From positions 81,932 through 145,931 of the forward strand of contig JAQWFD010000004.1 of the NCBI GenBank assembly GCA_028704555.1: DNA of 64,000 nt, given 5' to 3'. Within the stretch, counting starts at the first letter, position 1, and each line of letters starts with the position of its first letter. The translations under genes and the position numbers were made by a program. Origin of the DNA: Desulfobacterales bacterium. GTDB lineage: Bacteria > Desulfobacterota > Desulfobacteria > Desulfobacterales > JAQWFD01. The notes under the pieces are model-generated. The model did not search any database. It was not told the origin of the DNA and was given only the letters and a program-made list of their open reading frames with translations. Shown here in pieces: positions 48,058 through 57,610 of the stretch.

Positions 48058-49059
48058 ATGATAAAGACAAAAGACGATACAAACATGATCATTAAACAAG
48101 CTATTGAAGTTCTTCAGATTGAAGCCGAGGGCATTCTTCAACTCATTGACAGGATTGATGAAAATTTTTCAAAAATGGTAGAAATGATCTGTGCCTCCAA
48201 AGGAAGGGTCATTGTAGGCGGCATAGGTAAGTCAGGTACGGTGGGACGAAAAATTGTTGCAACATTAAACAGCACGGGAACCCGGTCGCTGTTTTTGCAT
48301 CCTGTGGAGGCTATGCATGGGGACTTGGGTATGGTTTGCCCGGATGACATTTTTCTGGCGCTGTCCAACAGCGGCGAAACCGATGAACTGAACATTCTTA
48401 TTCCCAGCATCAGAAGGATCGGCTGCAAAGTAATTGCGTTTACGGGCAGGATTCACTCCACATTGGCCAGAAGCAGCGACGTTGTCATCGATGTCGGTGT
48501 GGTTCGGGAAGCATGTCCGATGGGGCTTGTCCCTACCGCCAGCACGACCGCCCTTCTGGCCATGGGAGATGCCCTTGCGGTCGTCCTTATCAACAAAAAA
48601 CATTTTAAAACCAGCGATTTTAAAAAAATTCATCCCGGTGGCGCGCTGGGGCAGAGACTCTGCAAACAGGTCAAAGACATCATGCTGACCGGCAACTGCA
48701 TGCCACATGTCAGGACAGGCTGTTCCATGCGCGAAGCCATAGAGGAAATAAATCGACTTGAAATGGGCGTCACCCTTGTTGTAGAACCAGACATGACACT
48801 GGCCGGAATCGTCACGGACGGCGATCTCAGGAGATGTATCGCCGCCAGACGGCCGATTCTGGATTTATCCGTAGATGAGATAATGACCCTGAGGCCGCGA
48901 ACCCTCGATCCGGATACAGCAGGCTACGATGCGCTCAATCTGATGGAACAGCATCAGATTACCGTGCTTCCCATTGTCGATAATACAGGAAAAGTGCTTG
49001 GAATTTTGCATTTACATGATATTTTAGGTAAAGGTGAATTTAAATTCAACGGATCATGA
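48058..49059 (+). CDS. kdsD: Arabinose-5-phosphate isomerase (KdsD/KpsF/GutQ family)
   Basis: Interconverts ribulose-5-P and arabinose-5-P, the first step to Kdo of LPS. It has 333 residues. The SIS domain (about 40-180) has GGIGKSGTVGRKIVATLNSTG and SNSGETDEL and is followed by the HPGGALGQRL motif. A pair of CBS domains occupies the C-terminus (about 205-330). ATGs at 48058 and 48085 are both possible; neither has a strong ribosome site. WaaA, which transfers Kdo, lies 1.5 kb downstream on the other strand. Confidence 0.9.
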   Translation: MIKTKDDTNMIIKQAIEVLQIEAEGILQLIDRIDENFSKMVEMICASKGRVIVGGIGKSGTVGRKIVATLNSTGTRSLFLHPVEAMHGDLGMVCPDDIFLALSNSGETDELNILIPSIRRIGCKVIAFTGRIHSTLARSSDVVIDVGVVREACPMGLVPTASTTALLAMGDALAVVLINKKHFKTSDFKKIHPGGALGQRLCKQVKDIMLTGNCMPHVRTGCSMREAIEEINRLEMGVTLVVEPDMTLAGIVTDGDLRRCIAARRPILDLSVDEIMTLRPRTLDPDTAGYDALNLMEQHQITVLPIVDNTGKVLGILHLHDILGKGEFKFNGS

Positions 49060-49185
49060 TTTGACCGTGAACGTCAGCTCGTTACGGCCTTCCTCCAGGT
49101 GATGACCATGAAAAAAAAATCGATTCTCAACCGGAAAAAAGGGCTGCGGTCTCCGTAAAAACCATAAAGGACAAAAAAAGGCTCC

Positions 49186-50490
49186 ATGGAACCAGTTCAG
49201 ATCGATACAACCATTCCCACGTTAGGCACTGCCAGGATCGACACTCCGATTAAAAGTCAACGATATGTGCCGGATTCCGCCAGAATCGCTATCGACTCGG
49301 ATTTGACCCGTCTGACCGCTCTTTTTAATCAAAGGCAACCCATTCCGTCGTTTGAACTGGCCGGCCCGAAAGAAAAGATATATTTTGATCCCAGCAAACT
49401 TAAATGCGCACTGGTCACCTGTGGGGGACTGTGCCCCGGATTAAATGATATCATACGATCCATTGTTCTGAGTCTGCATTACGGATACGGAGTTAAAAAC
49501 ATCATCGGCGTCCGGTACGGTCTGCAAGGATTTATCCCCGCATACGGGCACGACCTGATGGAGCTTAAACCCGAGACCGTTACCAATATCAATGCAATGG
49601 GCGGCTCTATTCTCGGCTCTTCCCGAGGTCCTCAGGATATCGACGAAATTGTAGACAGCATCGAAAGAATGAATATCGGTATCCTGTTTATGATCGGAGG
49701 AGACGGTACCCTGATCGCGGCTTCCAAGATCGCTGACAGCATCACCCGCCGTGGTCTGAAAATCAGCATAATTGGTATCCCAAAAACCATCGACAACGAT
49801 ATTTACATGGTATCCAGAACGTTTGGGTTTGATACGGCCGTAGATGTGGCGACCCAGGCCATAAAAGGGGCTCATAACGAGGCAAAAGGATACCCGAATG
49901 GGATCGGAGTGATCAAACTCATGGGGCGCCATTCCGGATTCATCGCAGCAACCGCCACGCTGGCCCAGCCGGAGGTTAATTTTACGCTCATTCCCGAGGT
50001 GGATTTTGATCTTGAAGGGCCGAATGGATTTCTGACGAAACTGGAACGCCGCCTTAAAATCAAAAAGCATGCTGTAATTGTCGTTGCGGAAGGCGCCGGT
50101 CAAAAGTTCTTCGAAGACTCATATCAGGAAAAAGACGAATCCGGCAATATCCGGTTAAAAGATATCGGTTTGTTTATAAAAGAGGTTATTATGAATTATT
50201 TTAAAGCCAGAGATATTGACATCGCCCTGAAATATATTGACCCCAGCTATATGATCAGAAGCCTGCCGGCAAACGCAAATGATCATGTATTCTGCAGTTT
50301 TCTGGGACGGGATGCGGTTCACGCCGGGATGAGCGGTAAGACAAAAGTGCTTATCGGCCGCTGGAACAATCAGTTTGTCCATCTGCCCATGAGCGCTTCA
50401 GCCGGAAAACGCAAGCAGGTCGATCCGACAACAAAATTATGGCTCAGCGTGCTTGAAACAACCGGCCAGGGCTCAATGAAAAATGAATAA
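49186..50490 (+). CDS. 6-phosphofructokinase, long group with N-terminal extension
   Basis: A 434-residue glycolytic kinase. Motifs are CGGLCPGLND (79), GGDGT (171), PKTIDND (199-205, with catalytic Asp203) and MGRHSG (246). The Gly in GGDGT is typical of ATP users, whereas the Lys in PKTIDND is usual in PPi-dependent enzymes; this mix is known from long PFKs such as the trypanosomal type, which use ATP. I therefore favour ATP without certainty. About 75 extra N-terminal residues precede the core. Class II aldolase is encoded 5.6 kb further on. Confidence 0.9.
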   Translation: MEPVQIDTTIPTLGTARIDTPIKSQRYVPDSARIAIDSDLTRLTALFNQRQPIPSFELAGPKEKIYFDPSKLKCALVTCGGLCPGLNDIIRSIVLSLHYGYGVKNIIGVRYGLQGFIPAYGHDLMELKPETVTNINAMGGSILGSSRGPQDIDEIVDSIERMNIGILFMIGGDGTLIAASKIADSITRRGLKISIIGIPKTIDNDIYMVSRTFGFDTAVDVATQAIKGAHNEAKGYPNGIGVIKLMGRHSGFIAATATLAQPEVNFTLIPEVDFDLEGPNGFLTKLERRLKIKKHAVIVVAEGAGQKFFEDSYQEKDESGNIRLKDIGLFIKEVIMNYFKARDIDIALKYIDPSYMIRSLPANANDHVFCSFLGRDAVHAGMSGKTKVLIGRWNNQFVHLPMSASAGKRKQVDPTTKLWLSVLETTGQGSMKNE

Positions 50491-50518
50491 TCCCTTGAGA
50501 CTTATCCTACCGGCTTTT

Positions 50519-50541
50519 ACCCGATCGGCGGAAAATCGGGT
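50519..50541. terminator. Hairpin between convergent pfk and waaA
   Basis: ACCCGAT (50519-50525) and ATCGGGT (50535-50541) with a 9-nt loop, between the two gene ends. On the minus strand the hairpin is followed by AAAAG, so it is only a weak bidirectional terminator. Confidence 0.45.
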
Positions 50542-50570
50542 GCAGGGCATGCGGACGTTTTCAGAAATCA

Positions 50571-51872
50571 TCAGCGATTAAGCAATTCATAAATCACACG
50601 GGCATGGCGTTGTGAAGCCCCCCGGTTTTGCATCACCGCACGTCGGGCCATCTGCCCGGCATGCGCTGCTTTTTCCGGATGGGACAAATAAAATAACAGC
50701 TTTTCCGTCAGCTCGTTTCCGTCGGCTACCGGAATGCCGCCCCCACTTTTTTCGAGCAGATTTTTTGCATCCAGAAAATCTTCCATGGAAGGGCCATATA
50801 AAACCGGCTTGGCCCAGCGTGCAGGCTCGAGCACGTTCTGCCCCCCTAAAGGCACCAGGCTTCCCCCGCAAAATGTTATCGCAGCGATGCTGTATGTATT
50901 CTGCAGTTCCCCGATCGTATCGATGATCACAACCGGGGCATTTCGCATGGCCCCGTTACCATCCAGATCGCTGCTGAACTGATATGAAATCCCGTGGTCT
51001 TTAACCATATCCGCGATAAGATTCACGCGCTCGATATGACGCGGCGCAATGATGCAAAGTGTATCCGGAAAAAACTGACAAATTTTGGCAAAGGCATCGA
51101 GAACAATACGCTCTTCCGAACGTCGTGTGCTGCCGGCGACAATTACCGGCTGATCTCCGGTTACATTATACAGCCGTCTCATCCGGACAGTGACCGACGC
51201 ATCACATTCACCAGGGTGAAAATCAAATTTTGAATTCCCGCCGACAGTTATCTTTTGGCGCCGGGCACCGATTCGCTTCACTCTTTCGGCATCTGCCGCA
51301 CTGATCATGCTGAAAGCGTCCACACATTCGAGGGTCTCTTTGACAAGGGGCTTTATCTTTAAATAATTTTTGATGGTCCGGGCCGATACCCTGCCGTTTA
51401 CGATGGCCGTCTGAATTCCCCTCCGGTGAGCCTCGACCAGCAGATTCGGCCAGATTTCCGTTTCCAGAATTACCAGTGCATCCGGTGCTATGGCCGAAAA
51501 CGCCCTGCGGACCGCACCGATATAGTCGACAGGCGCATAAACGATTGAAACATTGGCCGGAAAAACCTCCCGGGCAAGAACCTGCCCCCGGCTTGTAGTG
51601 GTCGACAAAACAAACGCGGCATCGGGCATCATCGTTTCAAGCGCTTCGATAATCGGAACCGCTGCCTTTACCTCACCAACGGAAACGGCATGAATCCAGA
51701 GATTCGGTGTGCCGGCACGACGGGACGGCAGTCCGGGGGGATAATACCCCAACCGTTGGCGGATCTCATCTTCCCGGCGGCCTGTCTGCCGGACATATCC
51801 CCAGAAAAAAGGAAAACCGGCCAGAAACAGACCGGAGGTGATATATTTATATATCGGGTAGGCAATATTCAT
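50571..51872 (-). CDS. waaA: 3-deoxy-D-manno-octulosonic acid (Kdo) transferase
   Basis: A 433-residue inner-membrane glycosyltransferase adding Kdo to lipid A precursor. An N-terminal membrane anchor (YKYITSGLFLAGFPFFWGYV) is followed by the WaaA domain with WIHAVSVGEVKAA and LETEIWPNL, and a C-terminal GT-B half (VIVAGSTRRSEE, GGSLVPLGGQNVLEPARWAKPVLYGP). It implies that the cell has an LPS inner core. The next gene upstream, the LpoA-like lipoprotein, ends 20 bp before its start. Confidence 0.95.
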   Translation of the reverse strand: MNIAYPIYKYITSGLFLAGFPFFWGYVRQTGRREDEIRQRLGYYPPGLPSRRAGTPNLWIHAVSVGEVKAAVPIIEALETMMPDAAFVLSTTTSRGQVLAREVFPANVSIVYAPVDYIGAVRRAFSAIAPDALVILETEIWPNLLVEAHRRGIQTAIVNGRVSARTIKNYLKIKPLVKETLECVDAFSMISAADAERVKRIGARRQKITVGGNSKFDFHPGECDASVTVRMRRLYNVTGDQPVIVAGSTRRSEERIVLDAFAKICQFFPDTLCIIAPRHIERVNLIADMVKDHGISYQFSSDLDGNGAMRNAPVVIIDTIGELQNTYSIAAITFCGGSLVPLGGQNVLEPARWAKPVLYGPSMEDFLDAKNLLEKSGGGIPVADGNELTEKLLFYLSHPEKAAHAGQMARRAVMQNRGASQRHARVIYELLNR

Positions 51873-51892
51873 AATACAACGGATGTCTCAAC

Positions 51893-53881
51893 TCAACGAC
51901 GGTTCAATTCGATAAATTTATTCCCTTTTATTCTGAGAAGATACAGCTGTTTAACGGCTTCTCCACTTTGGTCAAAGGAGGTCGATCCGGTAACCCCGTC
52001 AACAGCTTTCATGTCAGCCAGTTGATCCCTGAGCTGTTTTCTGGATTGAATTTCGGGATTGCGGACCATATCAAACAGCATCATGGTGGTATCGTATGCG
52101 ATGGCCTCCATAAATCCCGGTTCCTCCCCGTAAACCTCCCGAAACAGGGATACGAATTTTCTGGTTTCGGCTGACGAACTATCCGCAAAAAAACCGTCCG
52201 GAAGTATGGCTTTCTGAGCATACTGGCCAGCCATCTGAATCAACTGACCGGAATGCCACAGATTGGTTCCAAGCAGATACACATCGGTGATATCATAAAA
52301 CGCAAGCTGCGGGATAATCAGGCCGGCTTTCTTGGGAGAATCGGGTATAAAAATCGCATCAAAATCAATAACAGGTTTTGTCTCTTCAGAGCCGGATAAC
52401 GCGCCCGGTTGAACAGTTTCCTCATCTTCATCCGGTCCAGCCGATTTATTCAAAGGCTCGGGCAAGGCCTCTTCCGTAAAATCTTCCGGATCGGGCTTTA
52501 ACGCTTCCGGCAATTTATAAAAAAGGCCGGCAAGTTTTTTGATGGAATCTGCAAAATCCGTTTGAGATGACTGGTATGACTCAACCCCTGTTACTTCTCC
52601 GCCTGCGGATATCACCCTGTCCCAGAACAGATTCATAAAGGCGATGCCATATGGTTCTTCGGGATACAGCATCGTAAACCGTTTAATCCCGAGATCTGAG
52701 ATACAGTAATTTACCAACGCATCAACCTGCATTTCAGGAGTAATAAAATGTCTGAATACATAATCCCCTGTTTGTGTAATCCCCCTTTTCTGGGTTAGCG
52801 TGACAATCGGTATACCCTGCCGCTGAGCTTCTCCGGCGGCGGCTTCCGCAGCAATAACCGGACCGATAATGGCGGCCACATGCTCATCAGCAAATTGTTT
52901 AACGGTCTCGATGGCCTTTTCGGAGTCTGAAGCGGTATCTCTTATAATCAGGTTGAGGGGAAAATCCCCATGCGCATTCAACAACACGGACAAGGCCAGC
53001 TCAACCCCTTTCAAGGCCCGCTGCCCATATATTTCATAAGGCCCGCTCAAAGGGAGCAGACACCCGATCGTATCCCGGCGGTATACCGAGCGCAGGTTCA
53101 ACTCCGTTATCATGCCGGCCGCCTGTTCAGCGTATTCATGCTTCGGAAACTGTTTTAAAAAATCTGATAATACCCGAACCGCCTTGTCATTTTTTCCTTC
53201 TTCGGCGTAATTATGCCCCAGATGGTACATCAAATAAGATTCGAGAAGGGCGTCATCTTTCATCCGGCTCAACAGGGAAATAATATCCAGCGTTTTGAGC
53301 CGCCAGAAAACGTTCTTTAATTTAACCAGAATAAGCGTTTTTCCCTGCTTGGCGGTTCTATGATATGCGGAAAGATAAAAATTTGCCGCATCCACATACA
53401 ACTCTTTGGCCTGATATGTATCCCCCAGGAGTGAATATATTCTGATGATATGTTTTTCGGAAACGGAATCTTCCAATGCAATGGCTGCCTGCCGTATCAC
53501 GTCCTGATATCTGCCTTCCTCATAAAGGGACTCGAGTATATTCACCCGGGCATCGTTGCTGAACAAACTGTCCGGATAGTTTGATATCAGGCACTCATAC
53601 ATGCGTCTGGATTCATCTGACTTTCCCTGAATCGCATAAATTTCGCCAAGCTTCATGATCGCCGCCGCCGCAGAAAGACTGTCCGGATAACGATCGATGA
53701 ACGTTTTATACGCATCATGTGCGGCCTCGTAGTCAGCCCGGTTGAACATCTTCTCAGCGTCCTGAAATAATTGATCACCGGGTTCAGGCTGAACAGGGGC
53801 CTGAATGATCGTTTGCTTAGGAGCACATCCCGCTGATAGGATAATTATCAGAACCATGGCGCATTTTAATATAACCTTCAT
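51893..53881 (-). CDS. LpoA-like lipoprotein: TPR plus periplasmic-binding fold
   Basis: A 662-residue outer-membrane lipoprotein (lipobox LSAGC, Cys19). TPR-like helical repeats (about 35-255: YEAAHDAYKTFIDRYPDSLSA type) precede a type I periplasmic binding domain (about 265-655: IGCLLPLSGPYEIYGQRALKG, IIGPVIAAEA, LYPEEPYGIAF). This is the architecture of LpoA/LppC, activator of penicillin-binding protein 1A. An acidic Pro/Glu-rich insertion occurs at about 455-505. It probably forms an operon with waaA. Confidence 0.8.
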   Translation of the reverse strand: MKVILKCAMVLIIILSAGCAPKQTIIQAPVQPEPGDQLFQDAEKMFNRADYEAAHDAYKTFIDRYPDSLSAAAAIMKLGEIYAIQGKSDESRRMYECLISNYPDSLFSNDARVNILESLYEEGRYQDVIRQAAIALEDSVSEKHIIRIYSLLGDTYQAKELYVDAANFYLSAYHRTAKQGKTLILVKLKNVFWRLKTLDIISLLSRMKDDALLESYLMYHLGHNYAEEGKNDKAVRVLSDFLKQFPKHEYAEQAAGMITELNLRSVYRRDTIGCLLPLSGPYEIYGQRALKGVELALSVLLNAHGDFPLNLIIRDTASDSEKAIETVKQFADEHVAAIIGPVIAAEAAAGEAQRQGIPIVTLTQKRGITQTGDYVFRHFITPEMQVDALVNYCISDLGIKRFTMLYPEEPYGIAFMNLFWDRVISAGGEVTGVESYQSSQTDFADSIKKLAGLFYKLPEALKPDPEDFTEEALPEPLNKSAGPDEDEETVQPGALSGSEETKPVIDFDAIFIPDSPKKAGLIIPQLAFYDITDVYLLGTNLWHSGQLIQMAGQYAQKAILPDGFFADSSSAETRKFVSLFREVYGEEPGFMEAIAYDTTMMLFDMVRNPEIQSRKQLRDQLADMKAVDGVTGSTSFDQSGEAVKQLYLLRIKGNKFIELNRR

Positions 53882-54107
53882 AACCCCACATGCCTTGTTG
53901 ATAGTTTCGTACGATGTCAGTCAGATATTTACGGCGCCGACCGTTTCAGAACCTGACTGAGTTGCTGAGATATGAGACGGACCCGGCTGATTGATGCATT
54001 GGCGGTTCATGCCGAAAACAGCTTTTCATATCAAACTTGTCCTCAAACAGCAAAAATAAAGATTACCGCAGAAAAACATTCCGAATCCTGAAGTTTCAAA
54101 TCCGAGC

Positions 54108-54137
54108 TTGACACATCTGCGAAAAGCTCAATATAGT
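54108..54137 (+). promoter_or_regulatory. Near-consensus sigma-70 promoter
   Basis: TTGACA (54108-54113), an 18-bp spacer and TATAGT (54132-54137). The expected start near 54145 leaves about 480 nt before the gene at 54625. The region 53882-54300 holds no gene; GC-rich inverted CCGGCCGG blocks occur at 54210-54270. Confidence 0.55.
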
Positions 54138-54300
54138 TTATATAAAGAAACAACCATTTCATTCGCGCACAGCGGCCATCCGGAATTGACGCGGACGTCA
54201 CATAAAAAACCGGCCGGATCATACTAAAAAAACAACGCCCGGCTGCCGGTTAACACGACCGGCCGGCACAGATCTCTCACAAAAATTTTCCCGGAAATCC

Positions 54301-54570
54301 ATGTCAAACCAACGCCTTATTCCCTGGCTTTCTCCATGCAGCCGGCTATCCGAAACGGTTCAGCCCTATAGCGCGCCTGCCGGTGACTGCTTTCTGAACC
54401 AGGTTTACAGGCGTAAGCGAGGCAGCACCTCCGGCGCCGAAGGAGACTTTTATCATCCTTTTCGCACATATACCATCAAGCAAACCCAAAAACAACCGGC
54501 TGAGCCTGCGATCGGATTAATTATCGACAGGTTTACCCGCTCTACAATTCAACCACTTAACGAGGTATGA
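54301..54570 (+). CDS. Short open frame, uncertain
   Basis: An 89-codon frame just downstream of the promoter at 54108, with GGAAA before its ATG and 54 bp before the next gene. The composition (Arg, Ser, Pro, Gln) shows no membrane segment or known motif. It may be a small protein or simply leader sequence. Confidence 0.25.
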   Translation: MSNQRLIPWLSPCSRLSETVQPYSAPAGDCFLNQVYRRKRGSTSGAEGDFYHPFRTYTIKQTQKQPAEPAIGLIIDRFTRSTIQPLNEV

Positions 54571-54624
54571 AATACGGTTTTTTTCATTACCGTCCATTTC
54601 TTACTTTTTACGAGTTAAACACCC

Positions 54625-55788
54625 ATGTATTTATCTGCATTCTCACACAGAGACAGACTTTATCATATCACAAACCAATGGCTTTCCAACCAGCTGGAAC
54701 CGGCCCATCCTCTCATCATAACCCGAATCATCTCATATGACAGTTTTGCAGCCTGGCAGACCCTGCTGCGATTTATCGACGCCCTTCACCGTCATATTAC
54801 CCGTGACAAACTGGAAAAAACAGTTCTCCACCAAAAAAAAGACCTGAAGGACTATCTGTGCAGCAGCTGTGTCCATCCGACGAAGCGAATCCGATCGCTT
54901 ATATCGGATTACATGAACATGCCAGAATTTTATTATATCGGTTCGCCGATTATGGGGTATAGTTATCACGATAGTCACCAGCGGCTTATCAGTCTTTGCC
55001 GGTTTAAACGCATTAAACGGATAGCCGAAAAAGTGAGCCGGTATGCGGCCCGGTATATCTTTGAAAAAATGCTGAATTCAGCCGGCATAGCGTATCAAAA
55101 GCCCGAAAATGATATGGCCCATTACCTCTTTTGCGAAAATTTGATTCAATCAGAGCAGCAGATTATGCTCCGAATAAAAGAACACGGTCTTCAACTTCCT
55201 GTTGAAGTGACAACCATAAAGGACGTGCTGGGGATGAAGCTGATTGATTACGGAAACGGAGAAAACCTGCTTGAGTCGTTCTTTTCCCGTTATTCCGGCG
55301 CACAGCTCCTTGAAAAGGAAATTCATTCCGGAATTTATAATGCCAAGCATTATCTTGTCGATCTGAAACTGGATAGCGACTATTTAATCAAAAAATTTTC
55401 TCATGAAGCAGATCATGTCAAATTTACACAAAGAGGATTGCCCTCAAAACAACAAAACGAGGATTTTGCCGTATTCATGAGGGACGGCAGCGATACGATC
55501 CAGCTGGATCTGATACTGACCAGTTTCGAAGAACTCATAGAATCAGAGATCGGCCGGTCAATGCACGAAAACAGAATTTTCCGGCAACGTCGTCAGCAAC
55601 GTCTCTTCGGGAACATCCCCGTCAACATCGAATACATTGTTGAATACCTGCTTTCCGTAGGGCTGAGTGCAACTCTCCATATAGATGAAATCCCCATTAA
55701 ACTGTGGGGGAGATATCTCGAAGATACATTGAATTATAATATACAAAACTTATATAACGCACCGGGATACTGCCTGATTGAGAAATAA
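54625..55788 (+). CDS. Unknown protein, weak RelA/SpoT-synthetase-like patch
   Basis: A 387-residue soluble protein with no family I recognise firmly. Residues about 200-255 (IKDVLGMKLIDYGNG then YNAKHYLVDL) recall the RelA/SpoT nucleotidyltransferase core (I.DI.GVRI, then GYRALH), but catalytic spacing is not convincing. The N-terminal 130 residues are basic and helical, and the C-terminus contains several Arg-rich runs (RIFRQRRQQR). It has the same length as the SpoT-like HD protein at 25064 and, like it, a long leader. Monocistronic. Confidence 0.45.
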   Translation: MYLSAFSHRDRLYHITNQWLSNQLEPAHPLIITRIISYDSFAAWQTLLRFIDALHRHITRDKLEKTVLHQKKDLKDYLCSSCVHPTKRIRSLISDYMNMPEFYYIGSPIMGYSYHDSHQRLISLCRFKRIKRIAEKVSRYAARYIFEKMLNSAGIAYQKPENDMAHYLFCENLIQSEQQIMLRIKEHGLQLPVEVTTIKDVLGMKLIDYGNGENLLESFFSRYSGAQLLEKEIHSGIYNAKHYLVDLKLDSDYLIKKFSHEADHVKFTQRGLPSKQQNEDFAVFMRDGSDTIQLDLILTSFEELIESEIGRSMHENRIFRQRRQQRLFGNIPVNIEYIVEYLLSVGLSATLHIDEIPIKLWGRYLEDTLNYNIQNLYNAPGYCLIEK

Positions 55789-56062
55789 GGACCTTTTCAT
55801 ATCGACGGGGAACGTAAAAAACTCTTTACCCGATTATGGATTTGATAGTAAAAAGGGTAAGGGATCAACCTGAACCGACCCGGCCGGAACTGTCTAATTG
55901 CCGGAAGGAAATAAATTTTACCGACCGGTTACTGCTCATACTCGATGTGCAGAAAACGCAAAGGATATTTTTTATCCGGTTGAGCTCAAACGCATTTTTT
56001 ATCTTAAAAGAATCCACGGAATGAAGCGCTAAGAAACCAAACGATAAAAAGGAGGTTCAACA

Positions 56063-57358
56063 ATGGGCAACAAAACATCACGGATGTCTGATGTTTTCAA
56101 AAAGGCATTGGAAATCGGTCGTCCCCCAAATATTGTCACCCTTTTTCCTAACTCGAAAGCACTTATCGTCAGCGGCAAATTCATAGACAGGGGCATGATT
56201 TCAAAAGGCAGCGCCATCGCCATGGCAGCGAACGGCAGAAATTATTTTGTTATTCGTGGTGCCCTGCAGGCGGCCCAGAGAGCCAATTCGGCCATTCTGA
56301 TAGAAATTGCAAAATCCGAAGGGGGGGCAAACGCCTATTGCGCGGTCAATTACTGGAATATAGCCCGTCAGGTGGACGCATTATGCAATGAGTTGGGGAT
56401 CACCGTGCCCGTAGCCATCCATGCCGACCACTATGGTATTAAAACAGAAAAAGATATTGAACCGGCAAAAATTGAAATCCCGACCCTGTTCGAAGCCGGA
56501 ATCACTTCAATCGCAATCGATGCCTCTCATTTACCGGATGACAAAAATCTTACGGCCAATCTCGAACTCAACGCCTTCATTCCCGAATGGGCCGGGCTGG
56601 AAACCGAAGTCGGAGAAATCAAAGGCAAACTCGGGCTCTCAACCGTTGAGGAAGCCCTGTTTCTCATTCAGGGATTAAATGCTCATGACATTTTTCCGGA
56701 CTGGATCGCCTTGAACAATGGTACAACCCACGGAATTGAAGAAAGCGACCTGGGTATCCGGGTCGAATTAACAGCTGAAATTCACAAGGCGCTTGAAAAA
56801 TATCATATCTCAGGCGCACAGCACGGCACATCGGGAAACAGTTCCGAACGTCTGAGACAAATCGCCTCCAAAACGCGGACCACTAAAGCCAATTTTGCCA
56901 CGGCACTTCAAATGATTTCCTGGGGCCTCGAGGTCAACGATTACGGAAATGCCATTTTGGACAATGACGGCAATTTCATAAAAATAAAGGGTCAGGGCAC
57001 AACCGAAGCCATGTGGCAACAGATGGTATCTTATGCAACTGAAAAAGGGCTCAAAAAGGGAAATTATAAAAATCTGAACCTTCCCTTTGAAAACAAACTG
57101 CTCAGCCAGCCCAAAGACATCAGAGACCGGATGAGCAAACGGGTTGAGGATTTTATTTATAATGTACTGGTCAACGTCTTCAATGCGAAAGATTCGGCTC
57201 CGCTCGTCATCGAAGCCATTCTTAACGCCGGATCATATGATGCCGGCCCAAAGGCTGTCCGCCTTGAAGATCCCTCAGACTGGACGCCTGAAAAAATTGC
57301 GGAGCGGGGCGCCGCCTTCACATCGTTAAAAAGCCATGAAGGAAATTTCGATGACTGA
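56063..57358 (+). CDS. Class II fructose-bisphosphate aldolase
   Basis: A 431-residue zinc-dependent aldolase cleaving fructose-1,6-bisphosphate. The zinc ligand region reads HADHYG, followed by SIAIDASH, the ETEVGEIKG stretch, LNNGTTHG, and GAQHGTSGN for phosphate binding. It belongs to the longer class II group (over 400 residues). The ATG at 56063 follows AAGGAGG. It runs without a gap into the Nudix remnant at 57368. Confidence 0.92.
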   Translation: MGNKTSRMSDVFKKALEIGRPPNIVTLFPNSKALIVSGKFIDRGMISKGSAIAMAANGRNYFVIRGALQAAQRANSAILIEIAKSEGGANAYCAVNYWNIARQVDALCNELGITVPVAIHADHYGIKTEKDIEPAKIEIPTLFEAGITSIAIDASHLPDDKNLTANLELNAFIPEWAGLETEVGEIKGKLGLSTVEEALFLIQGLNAHDIFPDWIALNNGTTHGIEESDLGIRVELTAEIHKALEKYHISGAQHGTSGNSSERLRQIASKTRTTKANFATALQMISWGLEVNDYGNAILDNDGNFIKIKGQGTTEAMWQQMVSYATEKGLKKGNYKNLNLPFENKLLSQPKDIRDRMSKRVEDFIYNVLVNVFNAKDSAPLVIEAILNAGSYDAGPKAVRLEDPSDWTPEKIAERGAAFTSLKSHEGNFDD

Positions 57359-57367
57359 GATGACTGA

Positions 57368-57610
57368 TGCCGTCCGTATGGCGTCAGTTGCGGTAACATC
57401 ATCTATGAAAGCCCTGTTCCGGCCACATGCATCGTCTTGATAGACTCGAGGGAAAGCATGTTACTTATCGAACGGAACAGGGCGCCCAAAAAAGGATTCC
57501 GATGTCTCCCCGGCGGATTCATGAAACCCGGGGAAATACGGAAACGGGAAGACTTGAGGGAGCTTAAAACGAAAGCGGGAATTCCCGGGCAAATCGCTTA
57601 TCGGCGATAA
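57368..57610 (+). pseudogene. Decayed Nudix hydrolase gene
   Basis: An open stretch between an in-frame TGA (57365) and a TAA (57608-57610). It reads CGNIIYESPVPATCIVLID, then LLIERNRAPKKGF, then LPGGFMKPGE..REDLREL. This matches the end of a zinc-ribbon, the first strands, and the Nudix box GX5EX7REUXEEXGU, except that the metal-binding EE is TK. No start codon precedes the ribbon, the ribbon's first half is missing, and the protein stops about 20 residues past the box. It starts 9 bp after the aldolase stop. Confidence 0.7.
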
